DNA of 25,745 bases, taken from contig JPHH03000128.1 of the NCBI GenBank assembly GCA_000750105.3, positions 1 through 25,745 on the forward strand, written 5' to 3'. Below the pieces are notes generated by a model. The model searched no databases and had not been told where the DNA came from. It saw nothing but the letters and a program-made list of their open reading frames with translations. This document shows positions 9,960 to 20,608 of this stretch, in pieces. A program made the position numbers and the translations under genes. The stretch's first letter is position 1. Each line of letters begins with the position of its first letter. Source of the stretch: Tolypocladium sp. Sup5 PDA-1 (lineage: Eukaryota; Ascomycota; Sordariomycetes; Hypocreales; Ophiocordycipitaceae).

Positions 9960-10592
9960 CTAACTGTCGTCTGCTTCTCTGAGCCTACGTAGCCTTGCCC
10001 TTCGCCGCCAAAGAAATATTCCTGCTACTGAGACGAGCGAAATTCCGGCCAAACTCCCGGTGCCGACAATGAACCCCAAAGAACCGAGGGGGATCGCGGC
10101 GGCTGCGGGCGTCGAGGATACGGCACTGCTTGCTGTGGGCCCGATAACTGACGTTGCAGATGCAGATAGAGAGGCCTGTGTTGAAGCGGTCACTATGCTT
10201 GTTTGCAATGGTGCAGTGATGGTTACTGTGGCCGTTGGTGATCTGCTTCCTCGCAACATGAACTGTCAGGCTGCTCGAACTCGTAGTCACAGCGGTGCAC
10301 GGAAGGCTTACCTGGCACTTGAGGTGGTTGAGGCCCTTGGTAGTTTTGGCCGCAGTGTGATGAATCTAGTTGGCGTTTCTGGACGTTTTGTTGTGCTGAT
10401 GGTAGTTGGTGTCTCTAGGCGTATTGGAGTTTCTATCCGTATTGTGCTTGGTGTCGTCGGCGTCGCCAAACGGGTTGGGGTTGTTGCACACCGCGAAGAA
10501 GTCAGTTGTGTAGGTGATTTCGGCTCTTTGCATCGGAGAGCATTCAGATCGAGTGGCGGTGGCCGGGGCTTTCGCTTAAATCGAGCGTCCAT
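9960..10592 (-). CDS. Ser/Thr-rich single-pass membrane protein, probably 5'-damaged
   Basis: Modelled as two exons, 10592-10312 and 10242-9960, joined over a 69-nt intron (donor GTAAGC, CTGAC branch, acceptor GAAGCAG), giving 187 residues. The order is a Pro/Thr-rich region, a Ser/Thr/Ala-rich stretch, a membrane segment (GFIVGTGSLAGISLVSVAGI) and a basic cytoplasmic tail (WRRRARLRRLREADDS). This layout is common among fungal surface proteins with a Cys-rich ectodomain, a glycosylated stalk and one membrane segment. The Cys-rich N-terminal domain is not in frame: upstream, at 10600-10930, fragments such as GLGFKPSDETHSQ and CPMACCDLYDEC appear in different frames. I therefore suspect the marked model is the 3' half of a decayed gene. 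Function unknown. Confidence 0.45.
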
Positions 10593-10935
10593 TATGAATT
10601 ATGGCATGTAGTCCAGTGCGGAAGTCCAGAGACGGACGAAGCGATCCGACCCTGTAGGAAACGAAGTGTTAAGAGTAAGAAACTTGGATTGTGGTTCTGG
10701 TGCTTTCGGCCACGAAAGCCCAGGCGCGCAGCAAATGCCAATGCACTCTGGGAATGGGTCTCATCGGACGGCTTAAAGCCAAGCCCGTCATTTGTGTAGA
10801 ATATAAGATCTGTGGAGCACGGAGTGCTGGGAGGAATTCGAAATGCCGCACATCTAGGTATCAGCACTCGTCATACAAATCACAGCATGCCATTGGACAG
10901 ACCAGCACAGGGCCTTGAGTCTTGGACAAGGGATG
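10593..10935 (-). pseudogene. Possible decayed Cys-rich N-terminal half of the membrane-protein gene
   Basis: Minus-strand reading gives short protein-like pieces in changing frames: CPMACCDLYDEC (about 10865-10900), GLGFKPSDETHSQ (about 10750-10790) and ECIGICCAP (about 10725-10750). These resemble the extracellular Cys-rich part that often precedes a Ser/Thr stalk and membrane segment in fungal proteins. No frame stays open across the region and no start is clear. Confidence 0.3.
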
Positions 10936-11759
10936 GTTGGAAGATCCGAGCCCCTAGTGTCGAGACACACAGCGGCAGCACGGAGCCATATGTAGGGCAT
11001 TTTTAGCTTGTTTTAAGGCAGCCACCCGTCGTTTCGAGGCGCTATGGCTCGGCTTCTCGGATTTATTAGACCCATGTGATTCCTACCCAGAGGTGAATCG
11101 CGCTGTACAGTCACCCCCTCCCCCCCCAAGCGTATCGAGAGAGGAGAGTTGAACCCCCTACATTCTGCACCCCTTTACCCCACACCGCTGGCAATAAGCC
11201 GGGAGATCGCTACGTCCTGGTTGATGTGCACATCTGCGCTGCATCCAGATCCAAACAGAACAAGCCTTGGCGTATGTATCTCGCAGTACTGTTCTAGCTT
11301 TGCTTCTTGAAATACACAATCACAAATCCCGCTTCTCTCCGTGTCGTCGCTGTCTCCCGATAAAGGTGATGAGGATGGACATTGACGCTGCAACAACTTG
11401 CGCAAATCCAAGCGCAATACTCCAATCCCCACTTCCCACTTTCCAGAGGAGCACGTAAAGTCAAATACTGGCAATACCAAGCCAAGCGTAGGATATCTGA
11501 AACGGGACCTCGCGAGCCAGTCGACCTCTCTGCCACCTAGAACGAAGTGTAGACCGCGCAGTTGGGTCTTCTGCATCTTTGTATTCTTACTTTCTTGGCA
11601 TGCGATTGTTAAGAAAGTAGCTTAATTTTACCCCAATTTGATGAACAAATGCACCTCAAATCGTTGCGGCCGCGCTTTGCGCAGGATTCGGTACTGAGAA
11701 TCATCACGGGCGCCAATCCCGTTCATGCTGCTGCGGGAGTCAGAGCTGTGAGCAAAACC
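10936..11759. other. Intergenic DNA with a short membrane-protein-like relic
   Basis: Mostly without coding signal; a C-rich tract lies at about 11113-11128. On the minus strand at 11320-11460 one frame reads WSIALGFAQVVAASMSILIT then a basic end and a stop, like the last membrane helix and tail of a transporter or integral membrane protein. The same frame is interrupted by a TGA at 11461-11463. It is too short to name. Confidence 0.3.
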
Positions 11760-12431
11760 CGGCGTCCATTGCAAAGCGGCTTGAAGGCATGCTCGAAGCC
11801 TGGAAGAACGACCTTCCGTTCGACTGCGACATCAGCCCGAACCGGCCCAACCACGCTCTCGCGGACTATTCGGCGCTTACATGCGATGAAAGACGCCTGA
11901 GACTGACTCACCTGCACAAGTATTGTTTTGCCATTATTGCGATACGCTCTTTGCCGGGCACGGGAAGTCTGGAGAGGCGCGAAGAGAGGCGTTGCGAACC
12001 GGCGCGCGAGATTCTGAGGACGAGCGTCTACGTCGACTGGACTGATGTGCTCTATGACTGGTAAGTTGTGTCCTCTCGGGAGCTCTTCCATTCTACCTGT
12101 TTCTCCTTCCCCTGAGAAGTCCCATGTTGACACGAAACGTCCCGGAACAAGGTCGCTTTACTACACCATTGCTCTCACAACGTGCATTACACTGGCAGCC
12201 ATCATCCACAAACACTCGGCAGCGGGCATGCAAGGAAACACACAGAGCGGGACTGGCAGTAGCGGAGGCAGCAGTAAGAGCTACCGAAACACCGAGCAGG
12301 ACATGGACCTACCGTACATAGGCATGGCGATTGGTTTCTTCAGCCGCCTCTCTCTCAACATGGAAGTGCCCCTCGAAGAGGCTATGGAGCTGGGTCGATT
12401 TGCGCAACAGATTTTGAAAGATGCTCGATAG
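11760..12431 (+). pseudogene. C-terminal remnant of a fungal transcription factor
   Basis: The readable part starts near 11763 (NPASIAKRLEGMLEAWKNDLPF) and runs to 12060. A 91-nt intron (donor GTAAGT at 12061, acceptor ending at 12151) joins it to 12152-12431 and keeps frame. The joined text includes LHKYCFAIIAIRSL, VDWTDVLYDWSLYYTIALTT and LPYIGMAIGFFSRLSLNMEV, ending QQILKDAR. This is the late part of the fungal-specific transcription factor middle homology region, where LHLHYH..I..HRP-like, AAREIL- and FxxRLS-type blocks occur. The DNA-binding domain and most of the regulatory region are absent. Upstream, at about 11700-11760, family-like residues (PIPFMLLRESEL) are in another frame and end in a stop. 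A truncated, non-functional copy is most likely. Confidence 0.5.
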
Positions 12432-12723
12432 TTTGGGGGTCCACGGACCAGCCATCAATACATGTGGCGGCTGGATGTTTTAATGCGCTGTTACTTGATA
12501 ATACTGACTAAGATGTGGGATGTTGTTTCTGTTTATGGCGTTGAGACAGTTAAAATTCCATAGCATCATTGATCAACATAATACCACTACTACCTCGACA
12601 TCCTTTCCAGCCAGATCATGCTCAATAAAGCCTGCAACTCCAGAAACGCCATTTCCATCGGATAATGAGAGTCTTGACCCCCAGCATGAAGTTATGTCAA
12701 TATGGACGAAGGAAGTGGTGCTT

Positions 12724-13242
12724 TCACGGGGCCTTCATGTCCAGATATGCGTCCCCTTTCGTCCTTTGCGTCGCCGCGAGTCGGGCCTTGAGCGTGTCCA
12801 CGGTCAGCCTACCCAAGCCCTCGATGGTGCCCGAGTTGAGGATCTCCAGGGTGCTGAGCTCGACGCCGCCGAAGTTGCGCTTGATCCAGTTGCGGATCTC
12901 AATGGTCACCAGCGAGTCGACGCCCAGCGACGCCAGTGACACGGCCGGGTCCGCCTCCTCGGCTGGACGTAGCATGAACATGTAGACGCGGGCGCCGATC
13001 TCGCGGGCAACGAGCTCCAGCGAAGCCGGGTCTTCCAGGAGGCCTGGTTCCGCCTCGACCGAGGCCATGAAGAAGAGAAGCGATTCGTCGCTCTCGCCGT
13101 CCGCGCCGGCGCCGCGGCTCGACACCTCGTGGTTGTGGTACATGGCCATGCGGGCATCCTTCTTCCAGATGACGCGGTTCGCCGGGTCCGATAGTGGCTT
13201 CTCGCACCGCAGCCCGACATGCCGTCGGAATCCGTGAAGGCC
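12724..13242 (-). pseudogene. Acyl-carrier C terminus of a highly reducing PKS, truncated
   Basis: An open frame of 172 residues ends at TGA 12724-12726 and is closed upstream by TGA at 13243-13245. The core is a phosphopantetheine-binding domain: a helix, then SLASLGVDSLVTIEIRNWIK with the attachment Ser in GVDSL (codon near 12915), then LSTLEILNSGTIEGLGRLTV. The part before it (GLRCEKPLSDPANRVIWKKD, then ARMAMYHNHE) matches the linker between the ketoreductase and the terminal carrier domain of fungal reducing iterative PKSs. A full enzyme is usually over 2,000 residues, so the ketosynthase, acyltransferase, dehydratase, reductase and most of the ketoreductase are gone. The piece is conspicuously GC-rich and has no internal stop, so truncation may be recent. 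Its break abuts the 3' part of the next gene on the same strand. Confidence 0.85.
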
Positions 13243-13276
13243 TCAATCTGAGCATGATCCGTTGTTGAGGATTTGA

Positions 13277-13732
13277 TCAGCCGTTGAGACGTTGCGGAAG
13301 ATGCACATGCCATCCACTATATCCGACAGCATACTTCGACCACTTTGGCTCCCGGTTTGCCGTATTTGGTACCGAGATCTCGTCGAGTTCATGGGTTGCT
13401 GCGGACTGGGCGGCAGCATTGGCATGCGTACCAGAAATAGGGCTACTTGGGGACGGCGAACATGCGCCCTCTTAAGTCTCAATCTGAGATACCGATGCCG
13501 ACGGCGAGGGAATATCCATACTAGTTTCGATGTCTTCATGTAGTAGAGATTGAACTGGAGGCAAGCGAACCCTGCTGGTTGGAACTACGCTGATCTGGCG
13601 TGTACAGCCGCGGAGCCTCTCCATCCACTTTCAGACTGGGTCTTTGTGAAGAATGTCGAGTTGTGCTTCCGAACTGCTCAGCTCCAGCATATCATTCCTG
13701 AGGCGAATACCAACTGTACCCATCATAATTCG
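13277..13732 (-). pseudogene. Frame-broken 3' continuation of the Ser/Gln-rich gene
   Basis: Below the stop at 13733 the minus strand keeps the same composition in changing frames. One frame gives PSLKVDGEAPRLYTPDQRSS (about 13560-13640). The next gives LPPVQSLLHEDIETSMDIPS, then a TAA near 13472, then SPSPSSPISGTHANAAAQ and WSKYAVGYSGWHVHLPQRLN to a TGA at 13277-13279. Either more introns exist that I could not place, or indels and a nonsense change have destroyed the 3' end. It ends about 35 bp from the PKS remnant. Confidence 0.45.
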
Positions 13733-15981
13733 TCAGCTGGGTGTAGGGCTGTTTTGCCCACGCCCAGGCAGAGGAGTTTGTGATGAATCCGAGAGAGCTG
13801 CCCCAGCAAGGCTCAATCCGCTCCTTGCTACACCAGCCAACTGCATCCCATCACTGCGGATGTGATCCGAAATTTCGGGTACAACCTCTTCCGCGCTCGG
13901 GACGGCTTTCTCAACGTGTAGGGCTGGCTTGCAAACTGGCGCGACCATCTCGGGGCTTGTCCCAGGCTGATCTTCGTCGACGCTAAACTCATCAAGGCTG
14001 CGACCCGGTCTCGGCTGCTGGACCTCTGTTGCTTGGTAATTACTGAGCTCAAAATTCGGGCTGTCAGAGCAACGCAACCGGTTCTGTTTGGCATGATGCA
14101 CAGGCGTCATCCGTCCAGCTTCCGGCGAAGACTGGTTTGTTCGAGGACTCGAGAAAGGCGACTGCAGGCTTCCATTGTGCTCGCCCGGTGGCGTGTTAGT
14201 GAAAATTCACAATTCCTATCTCTTATGAATAACTCACTGTCATATATTGACGGTTGATCTGCTGAGTTTGTGGAATTTGGTGTCTTCTGCGCACTCGCCT
14301 CCTGTGACCCATCAACACATAGAGGCGGCGTTCCGGCCATTCTGAGGCTTGAAACGCTGTTGCTAACGCTTGATGATAAATTCCGAGGGCTTTCGTTCGT
14401 AGACTGCGGCTTGTTTTGGTTCTCTTTTGAGTTCGCCGCTTGTGCAGCATCAGCGTCTTGGCTCCCCGGCTCTGCTTCGCTGCTAGCCATGCCGATCTGG
14501 CCTACCGGTGGATAATTTCCTGGCAGATTCTCCTGCTGTTCGCAGAAGATTTCAATCCATTTGTGTGCCACTGTAATGAAGTCGGAATGCTGTTCGCGTC
14601 GCGCCAGGTACTGCCGCAGCTCCTCGTCCTTGAGCGGCTTGCCCGCCTGGGCTCTCTCCTCAAAGAACCTCTGCATATCCGTCAACTTAGATTTGCTGCT
14701 CTCAAGGGCACAGAGCACTCGCGAATATCTATCCTTCATCTCCCCGGTCCACTTGGTGCTGTCTCTCGGGAACTTGCCCGCGAACCGCATGGGCGTTCGA
14801 CACAACATCTTGCTCACGTCCTGGAGGATGTGGTCGAGAGTTTTTAATCGGTATAAAGTGGCCTCGGATGCCATAGCATGGGAGTTTCGCACTTGATCGC
14901 TCGTGTTTTCCGTTGCGCTGCTGGCACCTAAGGCAACGTTGCCATCGACTGGGCCTGCGTCTTCCATGTTTCGCTGTTTTTGCCGCTGTTGACCCTGAGC
15001 CTGAACTGAATGGAGTTGTTCCTGCGCATTTACCTCAGGCTGGGAAGTGTTTAAAGGCTCATCACGGCTGCGGCTCCGTTCAATATGGCGGCCACCCAGC
15101 GCTGCCGCTTGAACAATACCGGGCTCGGAACTTGGTTCTGAGAAAGACGTTCGGTGTTCTCCGCTAGCCGCCATCTCAGGATCCTCCTCAGTCGTGGACA
15201 ATGGGCTTTCATCTGGCCGCCGAGGACCGTCAGACCTACTGCATCTTGGTCCCAGAGTTGGATGATGAGTCTGTAGATGTCGATCGTCCTCACCTGTAAC
15301 CAGTCAGTAAACTTCAAGCCATTGTTCAGCGATACTGACGGACTTTCACCAAGTTTTCGCTGTTTCTCCCACCGCAGGGAAGTCGGCGTGCTGTGCTTTC
15401 TCTTATACTTGATCCGTCAATATCAGGCTCTTTCCAGTGGAGTAAGGAGTACTCACGCTCTTGGCATGGCTATCGTTGCCGGTGATTTCCAATTCAAAGT
15501 CTGCCCGGTGCAAGATTGATTGCGATTGTTCTGCCGATATAGAGTCGTTCTGCGGGTTTTCGATTGATCCATGCGGGTAGCAGTGTCGCTCGCTTTTGCC
15601 CGACAAGCTCTGTAGAGTCTTTTGCACACGTGTTGGCCCCAACACGGTGACGAATCGTGCGCAAAACCTCTCCCAAACAGCCTCAATTTGATACTTGTAG
15701 GAAGATTCTGCATCTTTGAGTCCGGCTTGGTGGCTAATTTGGAGCTTTTCGAGTTCACGGCCGTAATCCACAATCTTCGTCTGCAACTCGGACCGATCAA
15801 TGCCGGTCTGACTTGAGTATAGCGCCTGCCATGTCTCATCGAGGCGGGCATTGACAATTGATAGGCTTTCCTCGTGCTCGCAGCGCGGTGACCTTATGTC
15901 ACGAAGCTCTCGATCACATTGGGCAGTATGAATCTGCAACTGCCCAAGCCGACGGAATATGGATGAATCCGGATATGCCAT
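13733..15981 (-). CDS. Large unrecognised Ser/Gln-rich protein
   Basis: Likely exons: 15981-15457, 15401-15344, 15293-14238, and a last exon beginning near 14118 and ending at 13733; total about 674 residues. Introns 1 (55 nt, GTGAGT donor) and 2 (50 nt, GTCCGT donor, ACTGAC branch) keep frame. The third is unsure: donor GTGAGT at 14237 and branch CTAAC are clear, but only the acceptor at 14119 restores the Ser/Pro-rich downstream frame; reading through instead stops at 14107. The first exon is helical and charged with coiled-coil character (ELQTKIVDYGRELEKLQISH) and a LGPTRVQKTLQSL segment. The middle holds a compact helical block (MLCRTPMRFAGKFPRDSTKW, then MQRFFEERAQAGKPLKDEEL). The rest is disordered, rich in Ser, Gln, Asn and Pro. 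No signal peptide or membrane segment. I do not recognise the family; a nuclear or scaffolding role is only a guess. Confidence 0.55.
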
Positions 15982-17320
15982 TGCATGGGCTTGAGCGTGA
16001 ACGAATTGAGAACAGTTCTGTTGAAGGCAGAGGATGAGGTGTTGATCGGTCAAAGTGAATAGTTTGAGGCAAAGTAAATCTTTTTCTCTGCGGCTGGTGG
16101 TCGGTTGGCAGTGTCGTCGGTGCTCAATACCTTGGGGCAGCAGGTAGACCTAATATTGTTAATGTTGGCCGCTGTCACTCCATAAGTAGATATCTGCGGA
16201 CCCACAGATCTACAAAGATGGATAGGAATAACTCCAGCAAGTCGTGAACGCCTCGCGTAAACTCGTCTCGTCCGATTGGACTAAACGGGCCGTTCTGGCT
16301 ACTAGCTCCCACGCCATCCTTTGGACTTGTGGCTCCAGAGAATGCAGTCTCTGAAAGGCAGTAAGTGAACAGCGGTCCTAGGAGTAGCAATAGTCAATAA
16401 GGAGACAGTGGATCGTCGCACCCTCGATAATCATCCTCGATAATCACCGAATGAGCACTTTTTCTGATGGCGAATGACGGCGTAGCCGTAGGTGCCGCCA
16501 GCCTCCAGCAAGCTCTTGGCAAGAGCCGGATGTCAAAGTACGTCAAGGACCGCCTGTGTGTAGGAGATAGCCGGTGTTTTGCAGCGCTCCATTCACGTCT
16601 ATGTACGTAGAAGCGCTTCATCCGAATGAACTCAATAGGCATCTCACAACGTGGTCTACGAGGCGGGTCTGGGACTCTGTCTCAGACCCACACAGGCAAT
16701 TACAGGCTTAGCTAGCTGTATATTGTACTGCAAGAAACAGCTGCAGGGCTTCCGGGAGTCGAATCGAATGAAACAGCCGCGAGCCAACCTCTCTAATGGC
16801 TTAAGGAGAATTACGATTAACTTTGGGGAGAGGAGGATCGCTGCACGAGACACTCGGGCTCGCATTCTTGACCCAAGCCAAGACTACTCTCCCGATTACT
16901 ACGATTTCTACCCCCGGGAGGGATAAGATTCAATACCTCTTGCATTGTTCAAGTATTTTGATGGAGGAAAACACGCACCCCGAAAGTACGGGACTTGGTC
17001 GTCTCAAGGAGACTACACACAACGGGTCTCGGGTGTCAGCGATCACTCAACGGGGATTTCACTTGGGATGCTGCTGCAAACAGCTTGTAGTCTCTAGACC
17101 AGTCTGGTTTATTCAATCATTTCACTCACTTGGCCGTACGGCCTTACTCATCTATACTCATTGGTGACGATTTGGGGAAGAAAGGGTGCCCGTAGGCTTG
17201 TCAATTCTGCAAAGCGTGCCTTGTTTACGGCTATGGGGAAAGCATGCCCTTTATATACACGTCTTTGTAGCCGGGCACCCTTGCACTGCCCCTGTCGTGG
17301 GGTGTGTCTTGTCTTCCCCG
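15982..17320. other. Long intergenic region, no gene supported
   Basis: About 1.3 kb upstream of the Ser/Gln-rich gene and downstream of the damaged regulator. A two-copy 13-bp direct repeat (CCTCGATAATCA..) lies at about 16421-16448. Small frames on both strands at 16394-16642 and 16651-16926 have no recognisable motif. The beginning should include the promoter of the Ser/Gln-rich gene. Confidence 0.4.
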
Positions 17321-18965
17321 TCAAAGTTCTTGGTCGACATGTTCCTGCTGCTTCATCAACCGAACTGGAGCAAAGCCGTGGTTAGCAACGGCACAAAGGC
17401 AACGAGGGTACATGACTTACCCCATTCATGCTCCGAGCCGTCTCCCCAGTGCCACTTGGAAATCTGGACGAGGTGCATAACCACCTTGTTGGCCCTCGAC
17501 GCGCTGTGCCAGAACGCGGGCGGCAGCATCAGCTGCGGCGCCTCCCGCCGCGTAAACGAGTTGAAGATCTCCTGTCTCAGCGCCATCCAGTACGCGGCCT
17601 GCATCAGGCTGCGCTGGCCAAAGACGGTCTGCGACGGCAGGCTCCTTAGCACGGCGTCGATGATGGCGAGGAAATTGACGGGCTTCTCCATGGGGTGGTG
17701 CTCCGGCGCGTCGTCCTCGTGGTCAATCTCCTCGAGCTGGCGCAGGATGACGGCGGTGGTGATGATGCTGTCGCGGTACTCGTCGTCCTGCACGTCGTGG
17801 AACTGCCGCAGCGCGGGGATGCACTTGAGCATGTACTCGACGGCCGCGTGCTCGTTGAGGTCCGGCAGCAGCTGGCCGTGGTACAGGATACCCTGGGCGG
17901 TCTTGTACTGGGGGAGGCGACTGAGGTGGCGGGCGGCGACGGCGAAGATAGCGTCGAGGAGATGGGGGTGTTTCTGGGCGCGAACGGGGACGACGAGCTG
18001 GAAGTGACGGTTCTCGTCGCACAGGTCAAACTGTCGTCTGTCAGTAGATGTACAGGGAAACTTGGCCATCGAGTAGTTACCCAGTGCGATATCTCTTCAA
18101 TAAAGTACCCCAACAGGCAGGCTTCTTGGACATCCTGCAGTGGAAACCGTCGACGGCCGTCATCGAGCGGCTGCGGGACTGGCACGCTCGACGTCGGGAT
18201 GATGGGGATTCGTGTGCGTAGCTGTGAGGCGGTGATGTGGAATGGCTTTCAGCCCTGCGGTCGTAGAGCCTGGGAGAAAAGTGACTGGCCGAGGACGTAA
18301 GGTACGAGATGGACGGCATAGCCGGGGGCACGGCAGCGGGCTGTGTCTCATGCCCCGAGTCGCTGTTGAAGCTATCCGTCTGCAGCAAGCCCGGGACGAA
18401 CCTGGATCTCTCATGAGTCGCTGGTCGACCTAGTCCGTATCCATGTGGGAATGCGACGCCCGACTTCAGCGGGCATCTTCCTCAGAACGCTCGGCGGCGG
18501 CGGCGGCAGCCACTGGGTTTGTCAATGCCGATGAGATCTGTGATGCGGGATGCTCCGGGCGGCTGGGATCGCGAGCCGCCGTCCCCCCACGTGGATGGAA
18601 CCGAACTGGGGTGGCTAATGTGAGTTATAGTCCTTCAACCGCGGGTCGATCCAAAGGGTTACGCACAATGCTTTGCCGCGCTGTTGACCCATTGCTGGTC
18701 CTTGGAGAAGCTCGCGACGGAGCCGTGCTTGAAGACGGTCTTCTTGGCTGGCCGGGAGCAGGGAAGCTGCTTGGACACGTAGCGACGGCATTTCGGTCGC
18801 TCTTCGTTACCTGCAATATGTTAGTCGGTGGGTGATTCCCGCGTCCAGAGGCAGATTCAGCGCTGCTGACGCGGAACATGCGACCAGCAGATGGATCCAG
18901 CGCGCGGGATTCCTCACCTTTGACGTGTTTCTCTGGCGCCAAGTCAGACACAGTTCTTGCGCCAT
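17321..18965 (-). pseudogene. Damaged Zn2Cys6 fungal transcription factor
   Basis: The middle is clear. LPQDVQEACLLGYFIEE-like text ending at 18081 joins over a 50-nt intron to 18030-17421 (FDLCDENRHFQLVVPVRAQK, then DAIFAVAARHLSRLP, and so on to HEWG). A 56-nt intron then leads to a short exon ending at TGA 17321-17323, earlier than the family normally ends. The N-terminal zinc cluster is at about 18965-18720: MAQELCLTWRQRNTSK, an intron with GTGAGG..ACTAAC..TTGCAG, then NEERPKCRRYVSKQLPCSRP. By spacing, the second Cys is Trp, the third is lost at the junction and the fifth is Tyr. A further intron (GTGCGT..CATTAG) leads to Ala-repeat coding, after which the frame shifts near 18465 and again near 18200. 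Upstream Ser/Pro-rich text (LLQTDSFNSDSGHETQPAAV) still reads well. Such proteins bind DNA in the nucleus as pathway regulators; this copy probably cannot. Confidence 0.7.
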
Positions 18966-20608
18966 TCGGAGAGTGCCATGTACGAACCTTTGCACTGGAG
19001 ACACGGATGCCTTACCGCAGGCATCCCGACGGCCCTCACCGCGGTGCGCGGTGGGCGGGACTCCAATCTGGGGTCACAGGGCTGTCGGCACTCAGCCGAC
19101 GATGCGAGCGCGGGAGGGAGCGGCAGATGGCGCTGGCTTGATGGCAAACCGAGGCGGGAGATGGATGGAATGAGGTGTGGTTATCGTCGGCGGTGCTAGC
19201 CCGACTGAGAAGCCTGCGAGTGAAGAGGCCGGTGAGAGCGTGAAGGAGCAGTGATGAGTGTTGAGTGATGAGTGAGCGATGGTTGTCGACAACGGCTTCG
19301 ATCTAGCCGAGCTTGTCCTGTTGACATATGCCCGCGTAGGAAATGGTGATGTGCATTGGGCTTTGACGACGTGGATTGAGAGAAGTCAGAGCAAGGCTGA
19401 AGGTTCTGTCTCCATGGCCGATTTGCTGCTGGAGAGCTCCTGCTGGGGAAGCGTCCTGTACCCCGCATGAGACCCTGGTTCTCGATTGAAGATTCGCCTG
19501 GGGAAGATACGACCTATGCGAGATATCCCGTTTTTCCTGTCGACCTGTTGCGTTTTAATTTCTTGCCATGACGTTCTTGGATTACCAGTGTACGGATGTA
19601 TTTTCATCTTCATTTGCGATTGATGGTGATTGCCCTCAGACCCTCCATATGATGGAATGCATGTACTTCGTATTCCCCAGAACGAGGAGTCGGGCTGTGA
19701 GACCTCGGTGAACCGGAGGGTATGAGATTCGCTAATTAGCGCCCGTGAATTATTAATGGCTCCGTATTAGGCCATGTTAAGTTAATTGGATCCTCCGTGG
19801 TGGTCAGCGTCTCACACACAAGGCGAAAGACTCAGCCTACTTATAGTTCACGACGTCAGCGAGCTTACGTTCAACGCGTTGTAACGCTCAGGAACTGCCC
19901 CGCGAGAAGAGGAGTTGGGATGTCGCTACTCGACCCTTCCGCTGGTGCCCCGTCACCAGCAACAGCTGCATCCTCACCCAGCCTGTCCACTACTGGTTTT
20001 TGGTACTGTACAGGCCTCGACCACCAATGCATCAATTGCCGCGGAGACGTCTTAAAAGATGTGCATGGCCCCAGGCGGCTTTCTCGCAACACCATTGAGC
20101 CGAAACCTAAAGTCTGGCGTCTAGATCCGAACTTCGACATTATTTGGCCTGGTGGCAGCGCCTGACTTTGCGATCGTAAACAGCGGGTGTGCTTCCTGTG
20201 CTGCCATGCCTCACCGTAGGCATGGCACTCAACCACGATGAAGGCCCGCTTTGCATCGCACACCACGCGAGGCGAAAGACACTTGGACTGATCTGCTTAC
20301 TATCTGAAACACGAATTATCTGTCGTCTCGCATCACAGTGTCTTTTATTAATACCCATTATTCAAGGTTAAATAGGTCGATTGCTTCACAATTGACGCTC
20401 AGGAGTGTCGCGAGCAGGCAGAAGGCGCCGGCGATGGCATCAACTTGAAGCTCTGATCCGGCAAACTCTAATTAATCAGGCCGCGTATGCCAATTGCTAC
20501 GAAACTCCCTCAATTGAGAGGCGATTTCTTTGAGTGTGATAAGAGGGCTACTCACAGTTGCAAGGGGGAAGAGTATAGGATACTTATAATTGCCGCGAAA
20601 CGACAACA
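18966..20608. other. Long intergenic region between two regulator genes
   Basis: 1.6 kb without a supported gene. It must hold the former promoter of the damaged regulator and the 3' end of the intact one. A short direct repeat around GAGTGATGAGTG lies at about 19249-19276. AT-rich DNA at 19735-19795 has several ATTAAT/TTAATT runs. The phrase AGGCGAAAGACnC occurs near both 19820 and 20270. Frames at 19797-20266 on both strands are open for over 100 codons but match nothing I know. Confidence 0.4.

Noticed and set aside
11294..11576. Minus-strand 133-codon frame as a gene
   Set aside because: The composition is not protein-like and the more plausible membrane-helix text lies in a different frame of the same DNA.
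16394..16642. Minus-strand 82-codon frame upstream of the Ser/Gln-rich gene
   Set aside because: No motif, low coding character and no splice or start context to support it.
19797..20266. Overlapping open frames on both strands over 120 codons
   Set aside because: Neither has a recognisable motif, biased composition or splice support; one strand's frame is likely the shadow of chance openness in the other.
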